Assembly (NCBI RefSeq): GCF_002419965.1
Contig: NZ_DIHC01000006.1
Location: 1 to 64,000, forward strand
DNA length: 64,000 nt
Reading direction: 5' to 3'
Source: Pseudomonas sp. UBA5706
GTDB taxonomy: Bacteria > Pseudomonadota > Gammaproteobacteria > Pseudomonadales > Pseudomonadaceae
Within the stretch, counting starts at the first letter, position 1; every line of letters starts with the position of its first letter. Shown in pieces: positions 27,335-38,004 of this stretch. Both the position numbers and the translations under genes were made by a program. The notes below the pieces were generated by a model, which searched no databases, was not told the DNA's origin, and worked only from the letters and a program-made list of their open reading frames with translations.

Positions 27335-27366
27335 GAAAAAAACCCTGCCGATCGTCATCGGCAGGG
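27335..27366 (-). terminator. Terminator at the end of the Tc toxin region
   Basis: CCCTGCCGAT and ATCGGCAGGG pair around CGTC; the run of A residues at 27335-27342 is a T run on the minus strand, so it terminates transcripts coming from the toxin side. The lysE side lacks a T run. Confidence 0.85.
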
Positions 27367-27403
27367 GTCTGGCAAGCGTGCTTTGGACCGAAATCAAGCC
27401 GCA

Positions 27404-28088
27404 TCAGGTTCGGATGTCTTTACGCAACGTTGCGATTTTATCGACCAGGGCGCTGCCACCGGGCTGCGCGGTGTACACCAGATTGAGTTGGATGTCTGTG
27501 ACGACCAATTCCCCGTTCGCGTTTATCAGCGACTTGGCGAACTCACTGCCGGGCACGTGCAACTGCCAGTCCGAAATGGCGCCTGTGCCCTCGAACGGCA
27601 AGTAGCGACCGTCATGAAACATCAGTTCGTACACCCATTCATTCGGCCCAAAGCCCAAGCCGTCTTCCAACGTCGAGGACGACAGGGCGATCTGTTGCTG
27701 GGCGCGCAGGTTGCGCTTGATGCTGGCCGGCGATGTGGCGGTTGGTGTGTACAGGTACTCGGCGCCCGCGCTCTCTGGTTTGACGAGCGTGGTGTTGCTG
27801 GTCTGGGGTGAGGGCATTGATCGAAAGGGTCAGCGGCGGGATCTGTTTTTCCAGGCCCTCCTGATTCAGCAGCAGCTCACCAATGTCGGGTCGGCGATGC
27901 GCCAGCGTGAAGCGTTCGTCCGATTCGCTGGTCGCTTCCAGCGCCAGTACTTGTTGATACAGGGCATGCAGGTAGGCGACCGGGCCACTGTTGGCTTCCA
28001 GTGCATCGGGTGCACACCTGTCGGCCAATTGTTCGGGAAAGAGCGTGGCGTAGGTGGCGGCGGCGGGCGTGTTGGTAGTGCTTGGCAT
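27404..28088 (-). pseudogene. Remnant of a second TcA toxin gene, interior deleted and frameshifted
   Basis: From ATG 28088 about 93 codons match the N-terminus of the intact TcA gene upstream almost perfectly (MPSTTNTPAAATYATLFPEQ to the LTLSINALT segment). At about 27815 the sequence jumps, in another frame, to the C-terminal TcB-binding end (TLVKPESAGAEYLY to DIQLNLVYTAQPG, stop at 27404), which is homologous but clearly diverged from the intact copy's end. About 2,250 codons are missing and the junction is out of frame. The intact gene's stop lies 108 bases upstream of this start. Confidence 0.85.
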
Positions 28089-28110
28089 GACGGATTCTTC
28101 CTTGATTCAG
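27841..28110. repeat. Direct repeat shared by the TcA gene and its remnant
   Basis: This 270-base stretch recurs at 35322-35612 with few changes and one 21-base difference (seven codons, present only in the intact gene). It covers the first about 90 codons and the ribosome-site leader. Recombination between the copies would delete the intact toxin gene. Confidence 0.88.
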
Positions 28111-28195
28111 TAGTGCACCTAGGGCGTGGCGGGTGAGCAGCACAACGCAAACGCCCACGGCGATTCATATCGCCGTGGACGCAGCCCTGTCAGTG

Positions 28196-31100
28196 TCAGG
28201 AGGTTTTTGCCGGCGCATCGGGTTTAGCAGGCCGCTTGTGCAGGTCCTTGATGTGTTTTACGAAATCACTTGTACCGGCCAGTGAGCTGTAAACCAGGTT
28301 GATCTGGATATCCTTCACAACCGGATTGGCGCCAGTGATCAGTAACTTGGCCATATCGCTATCAGGAATTTCCAACTGCCACTGCGAAATCGCCCCGGTC
28401 CCTTCAAAGGGCAGATAACGGCCGTCGTGGAACATCAATTCATAGACCCAATCGCCCGGCCCATAGCCCAGCCCGTCCTCCTGTACTTGCGAAGACAGTG
28501 CGATCTGCTGCTGCGCCCGCAGATTACGCTTGATGCTCTCAGGTGGTGGCGTTTTGCCTTCGCTGTATAAGTAGTCGGCGCCTTGCAGATCTGGCTCGAC
28601 CAGCGTCATGTTGGCTGCTTGTGTAAGGATGGCGGACAACTCCTCCAATTGTTGCCCCGACTCCATGACCAGTGACACCGACACGTGCTTGAGCTGACGC
28701 AGATAATGACCGGGGTAGTTTTTATCGAACTCGCTGGCTGCAAACCCAAACGCCAGTGAGTCGCCCTGGGCAAGCGTTTTGACGTTGTCCGTCCAATTTT
28801 TTTCCCCCAGCAGCTTCCTGAGGCTGAAGGTTTTCTTGATCGTCAGTCGCCGTTCGTTGGCCAGCAAGCAGGCATTTTCCATCTCCTGCAGGTCGACCAA
28901 CAGCGATTCGCCCGCCAGCATGCCTTTGTAGGAATCGCTCCAGGCACTGGTTTTAATGAACGCCTCGCGTTTGTAGTCGCCGATTTCATAACGCCAGGCC
29001 GCTTCCACGCTCAGGCACAGCGACAGCACGGCGTCGTAGGCTGCGCCGTAGAGCAGCTCCTGACGCGCGACGAGCCAGTTGTAGATCGGGATGATGGTGA
29101 AGCCGGTGGTCATAGCAACGTAGGCTTCCTCCAGGTTTTTCCGTTCTTGTCGGGCTTGTTGCAGGCTGATAGTGGAAGCATTGAGTTCAATATTGGTTTC
29201 CGTGATTTGCTGATCGATCAGTCTCATGTCCCATTCGGCCTGACGCATATCGAACGTCCATCCGGTGGCACGACGTTCGTACCCAGACTCGGTTTGAAGC
29301 TGATTGGCCAGGAAGCTCAATGCCGTGCTGGACATCGACATGGCTTTCGATCCCATTCGAGTAAGCTCGGCAGGCCGAGTACCCCCCACAGCCATGCCCA
29401 GGATGGTGGGCACCACGCCATCGATGCCTCCGGCAACGATCTCGGCGGGGATGGCCGCGTACTTGAGCACGCCTGCTGTCCAGGTCATTGCTGTCGCGGC
29501 TTCCTCTCGGGGCGACCGTCCAATTTCCAGCAAACCGGCCCAATGATTCTTTCTGAATTCAGCAGCCTCAAGACTCAATTCAAGTTCACGTTTTTTTGCC
29601 TTTATGGAATTTATGTTTTCTTTACCTAATTGCAGGGTGAAGTCGGACATCCTGATTTCCTGAGCCTTGAATAATACCGACAGCGATGTATTGAACTCAT
29701 CTTCCATCAACTTCATATAATGCCGGCCCATATCCAGCAACTGCTGGGCAGCGGCACGGGCTGCGGGCAGCAACTGGCGGAAACGGTAGGCCGGAACCGG
29801 TGCGCGGTTGCTGTTGTAAGTGCCGGTGATGATGCTCAGCCCACCTTTTGCGGAAGCAAACGGGTCACCTCCTTCGTCGCCCCAGCCCAGGTTTGGCAAG
29901 GCCTTGCCGTCTAGGGTCAGGCCATGGCGCAGGTTGTACAAACGCCGTTCGAGGAGTTTCCTGGCCTCGATCACCCGCTGGTTGACTGGCATGCGGAAGC
30001 TGTTTTCGCTCGCCTTAGCCAAAGGCACCGGGCTCCAGCGCGACACGGCAGCGCGCTCCGGCAGCGGGCCGATCAATTTCAGTGCCTGCTGATAGCACAA
30101 CCAGGCGTGATTGAGGCTGCTGAGGGTCAGCTGCCGATAATAGTGGTCGCCTTGGCGCTGCCAGTTTTCCACCAGGTCCAGGAACACAGCCTGCCGGTAA
30201 TAGCGCGACAGGATGAAGGCCCGTGCAATAGGGTCCACGGACTTGCGCAGTTCGGAAGTCAGGCTGCCCACCTCCGCCAGTGGCCGGGTGTTCCAGTAAG
30301 CAGGGCGGCCATCCTCCCCGGGCAAGGCGCGGTAAGGGTCGAACAGGTAATGCAGGTACCAGCTTTCTGCTTCTTCGAACTGCTGCTGCTCGGTAAGGCG
30401 GCTGGCAATCAGCGCCGGCAGGTGCAGGAACAATTCACGGAAGTACAGACCATTGGCTCCGTGGAAATCAACGCGCGGGTTGGGCTCAGCCTCGTCGATG
30501 GTCGGTTCCTTCAACGTTTGAGTGTCCCAACCCAAGGCACGTTCAACGCCTTCACTGGCACGGGCTACCAGTTGTTTGCCAAACAGAGTATTAAGGCGAA
30601 CGCTATTGGATGGAAGTTTGGGGAGAGTTTTGTTTGCCGATCTCAGATCGAGAAACTGGGCCTGTTCAGTGTTTTTAACGATCATCACATCCCAGAATTC
30701 GTCCGTGTCGCTGGTTAAAAAGTTAAAGATAATTTTCTTTTCAAAGTCCCTATCATTAGAGCGGTCTTTTAGGAAGAAAGTATAATCTCCTTGTTTGTCA
30801 AAGGTAAAATCATAAGTGTGTACTGCTATCACATGGTCTTCCCTTATTATTAGGCTAACTTTCAATGCCTCTAAGCGGTCGTTGTCGGGCCTTTTTACCA
30901 TAAGTGCAGCATTATTATGCAGCGGCGGGAGATTGGCCTTAATAATTGCTTTTTTAAGCTGTGAGTCGGTAATTTCTATGGTAAGTGTAAAGAGTTCCAA
31001 GGAAAAATTTTCATCAATCGGACTTTTGGATCTTGCTGTATAGACCGTATTGCTAATCTGTTTTATAAATACTACCTGGCCGTCAAATGTGTGCTGAACT

Positions 31101-34100
31101 TTTCGTATGTCTTTATACGACTTAAATACAGTCATTACGAAGCTGTCTTTGCTGTTTTTTTTGTTTTTGATATCCTTTGGTATTGGTTTTTTCTCAATCA
31201 GCAATAAATCCCTTGCCTCGAAAAAGTAATCATCGTTCAGCGTTCCTAATCCCTTACCTTCTCTCTTGCAGTTATAAAGGATTACGGTAAGCCAAGGATC
31301 AGTGGCGCGTGCGCCCTCCATGTCTACGAAAACAATAAGGCCTGGAATATACGTGTCGTCTTTTAAATAAGCGTTGGGTTTGTTGTTTGCGTCCTTGTCA
31401 GCCAAACGCTCACCGTTTTCTGTACCGTCCAGACACAGTAATTCGTTGGCCGTGCTCCAGAATCCGTCGCTTTGCCGATAAGCATATTGCACAGAGAGTT
31501 TCCTGAACTTGGTAGGCGTCTGGTTTTTCTCATCGGCACTGGGCAGGCCTGTGACGCCTCGTTCCACCCAGAACACATAGGGCCGGCCGGCAATGATCAC
31601 CGGGCGGATAGCGTCGCTGGTGTGAGGGATTGTGATGGTTTTGGACTCCTGCTTCCCATCGGCATTTGTCACTGTTGTTACCACCGGCTCGTCATAACTG
31701 CTCTGCGCGATCTGCCCGCTTACCGGCAGCGTGATCTTTTCCCACTCACTCCAGGCGAGCGGGCTCAGGCGTTGCCGATCATCGCGCAGGCCCATGTCCA
31801 CCGAGCGCCAGTAATATTCCGCTGGCGAGGTGTTGGTCTTACCGATCAGGTGATAGGTATCGTTTTTCGGGTCGTGGCCGTCCAGGTAGCCACTGACAAT
31901 CTGCAAGTTGCTGAGCTTCTCGAACTTGGTCAGGTAGTTGCACACAGCCGTGTGCAGCAGTTCTGTGTCTAGCTTGCCCTGATTGACCTCAACTTCCAGT
32001 TCCTGAAAGGCAGCGGTCTTGTTTGGACGATTAGCGTAATAAATCAGGTTTTCCGGGTGATTGAACTGGGCCTGCCATTCTTTCCATGTGCCGTAGTGGC
32101 TCAGGTAGCGCTGCCATGCACTGTCGGCCCCGCCCGGGAAAAGACTGGCGCTATAGCCGGGCTCCAAATGGGAAAACAACCGATGCAGGTAATGCTGCAG
32201 GCTTGCGACGGCCTGGGTGATGGCAGTCGTGTCTCTGGCCTGCGAAGTCACGCTGACATCGGTGAGGAAATAGCTGGACAGGTCATCGACACTGATCAAA
32301 GCGGCTTGACGACCGGCATCTTTCGGCACCCACTCGCTCAGCAGATAATCCACCAGCGCATCACGCCACTTTACTTGCAGGCCAGGCTCGATGGCTTCTC
32401 GTGCCTCATCAGTGCAGGCGCCGAGCAGTAACAAGCCGGCGGTATGAAACGCTGCATAGCTGGACGCTTCATCAAGCCATGAGACGCCCAATAGCGATTG
32501 GCAAGAAAGGCCTGTAGTGGCACTTAGCGACCGCAGGCGTAGTACGACGTCGATATCACGCATTGTTGTAGGTACACGAGCATCACCTTCTTTAGCGAAC
32601 ACAGTGGGGGCATCTGTTGTTGGCGTTGAAGTGTCAGGTGGCTCTTCAACCGGTGCGCCAATCATTCTCATTTCCAGAGGTTTTGGAAGTACTGGAGTTT
32701 TGCCGCTTGCTTTTATTTCCTCAAACAGTTTTGCCCAATATTTCGGATCATAATCAGCTTCGTTGTATTGCTCTGGCGTTAAAAGCAGTGGGCCTGGGTT
32801 CTCGGACAAGAATTTTTTGAATTTTCTATTAGTCCCGTCAACTATTGGAGAGTAACTGTGATGACCGTGATCAAAAAAAGATGACAGTAATGCGCTTGGC
32901 ATAAAGATCTTTGATTTCTGATCGCTGTATGCCTTGATCTCGTCTGCTGTTAGCCAAGTAATGAACTCGTCCAGCGTCCCACTTTTCTTCGCAGGTTCCT
33001 TGGTTTTAACGGTATTCTTTTCTGGTTTCCGTGTTGTGGAGGTAGATACCATGTCATGCGGCAGTGCTAATAACGTCTCTTGCATATCCCAACCAATAAA
33101 CTTCCCAAGCTGACTGGCTGCGGCCTCGACCGCTGCGGGTTCATTACTTGCACGCAGGCTCGACAAATAGCCAAGTGCATTGCCTTCATCAAACCCGTTT
33201 TCACGACAGATGCCGATCCAGGCACGGTAGCGTGTGATTTGGTACAGCAAAGCCAGGTTCAACTCGTTCGAGATGGGAGATTGAGTGTTGTCGTTTTTAA
33301 AGGCGAACCATTGCGGATGCTCTATCAGTGCCTCAAGCCCCGCCGGGCTTAAACCGGTGAGGCTGATCGCGAGCGTGTAGCGCGCCATGTCGCTCCACAA
33401 TGCGAAGGAGCGAGTGCGTTGTGCCTGGTTCGCAGGTACAGGCACCAGCAGGTCTGAAAGCAGGTCAAGGGGGCTTCTTTTAATCCATCTCAGCAAGGCC
33501 AGCGCATAGCTGGACGCAAGGCTTGGCTCCAAACTGTTGGCGAACATGCGCTTAAAGACGTCCTTGGCCAGGTCTTCCTGCTTGATGCGGGCGTTGGTCA
33601 GCTCCGTAGCCAGTGCCTGGGCCAAGTCGGCGGCGTCTCCCGCGTTTTTCTTAAGTTTTCCCCTGAGCAGGTCGACCAGCTCATTCCGTAATGTGGGCTC
33701 CGCCGGAAGGCGGGGTTTGATCAGGCCGTTTTTATCGAGGTAGTCCTCGAGTACCGTCAGCCAGGTGCTGTTTTTTGCTTCAAACGCTTCATTGGCTTTC
33801 GGAACGCTGCGGATGTTTAGCTCTGAAAGGCAGGTGCCCGCAACGTCAGGTGGGGCTTCACCCAGCACTTTTTCGCGTGCCGCTTCGATCTGATTCAACA
33901 CCTGATCCGAGGCTTTGGGTGCGCTCAACAGTGCCAAAACTACCGAAGGCGTCAATTCATTGCGGCGCAACCAGCGTTCGGCGTTGGCCAGCGCCATGAG
34001 TACGTCAAGGATGTCTGCCTTGTCCGGGTCGTCGCTGATCTGCCCCTTGCCAGCCACGATGCCCTGCACCTGGTCGTTACCGAGGGTCAGCAGGGCAATC

Positions 34101-35590
34101 AGGTTGGCGCCTTCGTTCGCACTCAAGCGCAGCAGGCGTGGCAGGCGGCTCAGACGATAGAGTGAAGACAGTAACGCCAGCGATCGTTTGGGCTTTGTTT
34201 GGCCAAGTGCCTTGGTGACCTGTTTCAGATAATCATTGGCCACCTGTTCGCTCAAGCCAAGCGCCCTGCACAAGCGCCCCATCGTCGAGCTGGCGGCGCT
34301 TTTGCCATCGCCGTCAACCTTTTCAGCCGGGTCGAAGGTGCCATCATCGATGCTCAGCCTGTCGTCGATTTCCGCCAACTGGCCGCTGCCAGGGCCGTCC
34401 AGCACGCGGTCGAGCAACGGCACCTTGTCCCCGACGGCATAGGGCGACACTTCGTGGATCAGCGCGGCGAATTGCTCGACCTTAACGTCGTAGGCTTCAT
34501 TGAAGAAGCGGAAGACCCCGATTGCCCGCAGGGTATTGGCGGTGATGTGGAAGTCTTTGGTCTGACCTTCAGCGCGCAGGGCTGACATCAGCAACAAATC
34601 GGTTTCGGCAAAGGACAACTCAAGCGCATGCGCCAGATGGATGAGTTTATGAATCCGGGCGTAGTGGGCGGCGGTGGCGTCCGTGATCTCCAATTGGATG
34701 CCGGGGCCTGACAGGGTGTCTCTGAGCGAAAGGCTCTTGGATTCGCCATTGTTGATGAACACCGCGCCGTAATGTTTACCGTCCGCCGTTTTGCTGCCGG
34801 CCACCTGGTAAGCGGTGGACGTTTTGACGCTGGTTACCCCTTTGCTGGCGCCGTCGTCGACGCCCGCAATGGCCAGCAAGTCCAATACGTCCTCGGGTTT
34901 GACCCCTGTTTTCTGGCAGAAAAATTCGACGCTATTCAACTTACTGGCTGCCGATGCATTACTTCCGGTCGTGCTGAAGCGGGTAGCTAAAAAGTCCTCT
35001 CTATCGTTCAGGTCATCGTCCTGCAGCAGTTTTTGCAATGCCGGGCTGAAACCGGTTGCGGTGCGCATGATCTGCCGCAGCTCATCGGTACGCAGGTTGC
35101 CATGGCAAAAATCGGGGAAGCTGTATTCGGATTGTTGCAGCAGGTCGAACAGCGACAGCTCCTTGTGTCGCAACACGGCCTGGATCTGCGCCAGGGGATA
35201 GTGAAACGGCAACCCGACACGCTGCTGCGCCTTGCTGACTGCTTCGGCCAAGGGCGTATTCTGTCCTGCATGGGCCTGCGCCTGGCGGGTGAGGGCGCTG
35301 ATTGCCAACGTCAAGGCAGGGATCTGTTTTTCCAGGCCCTCCTGATTCAGCAGCAGCTCACCAATGTCGGGTCGGCGTTGCGCCAGCGTAAAGCGTTCGC
35401 TCGATTCTTTTGGTGCCCTCCGACCTGGCCTGGTCGCTTCCAGCGCCAGTGCTTGTTGATACAGGGCATGCAGGTAGGCGACCGGGCCACTGTTGGCCTC
35501 CAGTGCATCGGGTGCACACCTGTCGGCCAATTGTTCGGGAAAGAGCGTGGCGTAGGTGGCGGCGGCGGGCGTGTTGGTAGTGCTTGGCAT
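28196..35590 (-). CDS. Tc toxin TcA subunit (TcdA/TcaB-like pore-forming component)
   Basis: A 2464-residue TcA subunit, the pentameric injector of insecticidal Tc toxins that binds host cells and translocates the TcB-TcC cargo. The N-terminal helical shell has the VRP1-type region (FPDFCHGNLRTDELRQIM, about residue 150). Residues about 1100-1650 match the neuraminidase-like and receptor-binding part; the pore-forming helices include the hydrophobic stretch at about 2033-2083 (AAIPAEIVAGGIDGVVPTIL); the TcB-binding domain ends the protein (YLRQLKHVSVSLVMESG onward). AAGGAAG precedes the ATG. No TcB or TcC gene lies in the window. The DNA for about residues 1365-1665 and 845-980 is AT-rich. 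Confidence 0.92.
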   Translation of the reverse strand: MPSTTNTPAAATYATLFPEQLADRCAPDALEANSGPVAYLHALYQQALALEATRPGRRAPKESSERFTLAQRRPDIGELLLNQEGLEKQIPALTLAISALTRQAQAHAGQNTPLAEAVSKAQQRVGLPFHYPLAQIQAVLRHKELSLFDLLQQSEYSFPDFCHGNLRTDELRQIMRTATGFSPALQKLLQDDDLNDREDFLATRFSTTGSNASAASKLNSVEFFCQKTGVKPEDVLDLLAIAGVDDGASKGVTSVKTSTAYQVAGSKTADGKHYGAVFINNGESKSLSLRDTLSGPGIQLEITDATAAHYARIHKLIHLAHALELSFAETDLLLMSALRAEGQTKDFHITANTLRAIGVFRFFNEAYDVKVEQFAALIHEVSPYAVGDKVPLLDRVLDGPGSGQLAEIDDRLSIDDGTFDPAEKVDGDGKSAASSTMGRLCRALGLSEQVANDYLKQVTKALGQTKPKRSLALLSSLYRLSRLPRLLRLSANEGANLIALLTLGNDQVQGIVAGKGQISDDPDKADILDVLMALANAERWLRRNELTPSVVLALLSAPKASDQVLNQIEAAREKVLGEAPPDVAGTCLSELNIRSVPKANEAFEAKNSTWLTVLEDYLDKNGLIKPRLPAEPTLRNELVDLLRGKLKKNAGDAADLAQALATELTNARIKQEDLAKDVFKRMFANSLEPSLASSYALALLRWIKRSPLDLLSDLLVPVPANQAQRTRSFALWSDMARYTLAISLTGLSPAGLEALIEHPQWFAFKNDNTQSPISNELNLALLYQITRYRAWIGICRENGFDEGNALGYLSSLRASNEPAAVEAAASQLGKFIGWDMQETLLALPHDMVSTSTTRKPEKNTVKTKEPAKKSGTLDEFITWLTADEIKAYSDQKSKIFMPSALLSSFFDHGHHSYSPIVDGTNRKFKKFLSENPGPLLLTPEQYNEADYDPKYWAKLFEEIKASGKTPVLPKPLEMRMIGAPVEEPPDTSTPTTDAPTVFAKEGDARVPTTMRDIDVVLRLRSLSATTGLSCQSLLGVSWLDEASSYAAFHTAGLLLLGACTDEAREAIEPGLQVKWRDALVDYLLSEWVPKDAGRQAALISVDDLSSYFLTDVSVTSQARDTTAITQAVASLQHYLHRLFSHLEPGYSASLFPGGADSAWQRYLSHYGTWKEWQAQFNHPENLIYYANRPNKTAAFQELEVEVNQGKLDTELLHTAVCNYLTKFEKLSNLQIVSGYLDGHDPKNDTYHLIGKTNTSPAEYYWRSVDMGLRDDRQRLSPLAWSEWEKITLPVSGQIAQSSYDEPVVTTVTNADGKQESKTITIPHTSDAIRPVIIAGRPYVFWVERGVTGLPSADEKNQTPTKFRKLSVQYAYRQSDGFWSTANELLCLDGTENGERLADKDANNKPNAYLKDDTYIPGLIVFVDMEGARATDPWLTVILYNCKREGKGLGTLNDDYFFEARDLLLIEKKPIPKDIKNKKNSKDSFVMTVFKSYKDIRKVQHTFDGQVVFIKQISNTVYTARSKSPIDENFSLELFTLTIEITDSQLKKAIIKANLPPLHNNAALMVKRPDNDRLEALKVSLIIREDHVIAVHTYDFTFDKQGDYTFFLKDRSNDRDFEKKIIFNFLTSDTDEFWDVMIVKNTEQAQFLDLRSANKTLPKLPSNSVRLNTLFGKQLVARASEGVERALGWDTQTLKEPTIDEAEPNPRVDFHGANGLYFRELFLHLPALIASRLTEQQQFEEAESWYLHYLFDPYRALPGEDGRPAYWNTRPLAEVGSLTSELRKSVDPIARAFILSRYYRQAVFLDLVENWQRQGDHYYRQLTLSSLNHAWLCYQQALKLIGPLPERAAVSRWSPVPLAKASENSFRMPVNQRVIEARKLLERRLYNLRHGLTLDGKALPNLGWGDEGGDPFASAKGGLSIITGTYNSNRAPVPAYRFRQLLPAARAAAQQLLDMGRHYMKLMEDEFNTSLSVLFKAQEIRMSDFTLQLGKENINSIKAKKRELELSLEAAEFRKNHWAGLLEIGRSPREEAATAMTWTAGVLKYAAIPAEIVAGGIDGVVPTILGMAVGGTRPAELTRMGSKAMSMSSTALSFLANQLQTESGYERRATGWTFDMRQAEWDMRLIDQQITETNIELNASTISLQQARQERKNLEEAYVAMTTGFTIIPIYNWLVARQELLYGAAYDAVLSLCLSVEAAWRYEIGDYKREAFIKTSAWSDSYKGMLAGESLLVDLQEMENACLLANERRLTIKKTFSLRKLLGEKNWTDNVKTLAQGDSLAFGFAASEFDKNYPGHYLRQLKHVSVSLVMESGQQLEELSAILTQAANMTLVEPDLQGADYLYSEGKTPPPESIKRNLRAQQQIALSSQVQEDGLGYGPGDWVYELMFHDGRYLPFEGTGAISQWQLEIPDSDMAKLLITGANPVVKDIQINLVYSSLAGTSDFVKHIKDLHKRPAKPDAPAKTS

Positions 35591-35817
35591 GGCGGATTCT
35601 TCCTTGATTCAGAGAGTTGGCGCAGGTGGGGCCAAGACGCGTCGCGGCTGAACCGCATTGCTGACGCTGGTTGAAAATTGCGACCTGTTCGGGTCTTCTG
35701 AAAAGGCTAGCCGCTCTATGGCGGGCGTGAAGGCCCCGTGCTAGAAGGGTTCGAGATAGGGTGAATCGCGAATCGCTATATGTTGGCTGCGTGAGCCTCA
35801 AAAGGGGCGCGCAAAAA

Positions 35818-35856
35818 AATGCCCCTGACAACGTGCTGTGTCAGGGGCATTTTTTG
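35818..35856. terminator. Bidirectional terminator between the DUF3077 and TcA genes
   Basis: AATGCCCCTGACA (35818-35830) and TGTCAGGGGCATT (35839-35851) pair perfectly, with A and T runs on the outer sides. It lies just after the minus-strand DUF3077 gene. Confidence 0.9.
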
Positions 35857-35876
35857 CGCTGGGCGGCTATGGCTTT

Positions 35877-36212
35877 TTAGCAGGCCGGATCGCTGGACGG
35901 GCGCGTTCGGGGGGGTTGGGACTCGCGTAAAACATCGCCCAGGCCGGCAATCGATGCATCCAGCAGCGCCTTGGCGGCTTCGATCTGGTGCACCACGGCT
36001 CTGGCCAGGGGGCGGAATTCCGGCGGGGTGTTATCCGCTGATTCATAGGCAGTGGCGGCGGCGCAGTTGAGGTATTCGCTTACAAGTGTGAGGGCGTCTT
36101 CAACATGGATGCCCGGTTGCACGGTGAACAGGTTCTGGCTGCCGATATTGAGCCCGAAAGGGGTGGATCTTGTGACGGGTATTTCGGGGGGATGCGGCGT
36201 GGATCGAATCAT
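35877..36212 (-). CDS. DUF3077 small protein
   Basis: A 111-residue protein of the DUF3077 family common in Pseudomonas. The domain (LFTVQPGIHVEDALTLVSEYLNCAAATAYESAD and the following Ala/Leu-rich helix to KALLDASIAGL) covers most of its length; there is no signal peptide. ATG 36212 is chosen because AAGAGG lies seven bases before it. Members are often found beside toxin, phage or secretion genes and their role is unknown; this one lies just upstream of the TcA gene in the same direction but is separated from it by a terminator. Confidence 0.78.
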   Translation of the reverse strand: MIRSTPHPPEIPVTRSTPFGLNIGSQNLFTVQPGIHVEDALTLVSEYLNCAAATAYESADNTPPEFRPLARAVVHQIEAAKALLDASIAGLGDVLRESQPPRTRPSSDPAC

Positions 36213-36730
36213 TGTGAATCCTCTTGGAATTGAGCCGATACCCCTCGCTGTCAATCAAAAGGTGGCGGCTGTACGCGGGTTGACAGACCAGTCCAAGAGC
36301 AAGCTGGCGCACACAAGTGTGCCCCACTAACAGCCGCCATAGCGCACCTACAGGCATGAGCGCTGCAGATGTTTGCTGGCGTTGCGCTAAAGGAATCGGT
36401 CTGTCAAAACCGGTCGCTGGAATCAGCGACGCGAAAGAGGGTAAGCCGAGAACGATAGAGCCGCAACGCGCGCAGGAGAATAGCGGTAAATTTCAGACGC
36501 GTCCTACATCGGTGTGTCGTTTTTATTCGTGAATGTGTCTGGAATAAACATTTTGCGACTCATTACAACGCCGCCGACTGCATCAATGCGGCAGATGTTT
36601 CAGGCCACGAAACGCTTTCGACTGTTACGTCGCATCGCGAATGAATTCGCTCTCACGGGGCTTTTCATCGGTCTTCCGATAGTTGCAGGCTGCTGCTTCT
36701 CGCGGCGAGGGCTGCCGAGTGCACGTTCAC
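36213..36730. other. Gene-free stretch between DUF3077 and metK
   Basis: About 500 bases with only weak, atypical reading frames. The left part should carry the DUF3077 promoter. I see no RNA gene or repeat here. Confidence 0.5.
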
Positions 36731-36771
36731 AAAAAAGCCCCTGACGATTTTCATCGGCAGGGGCTTTTTCT
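36731..36771 (-). terminator. Terminator after metK
   Basis: On the minus strand AAAAAGCCCCTG and CAGGGGCTTTTTT pair with an inner CGAT/ATCG helix, ending in a T run, directly after the metK stop. Confidence 0.92.
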
Positions 36772-36793
36772 TACGTCGTTTCCCTATCGGGCG

Positions 36794-37984
<1,191 letters not shown>

Positions 37985-38004
37985 CTCGACGGGTTTCCTG
38001 AGTG

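Noticed and set aside
36514..36744. 76-codon frame before metK with hydrophobic middle
   Set aside because: No ribosome site, odd composition, and it runs into the metK terminator.
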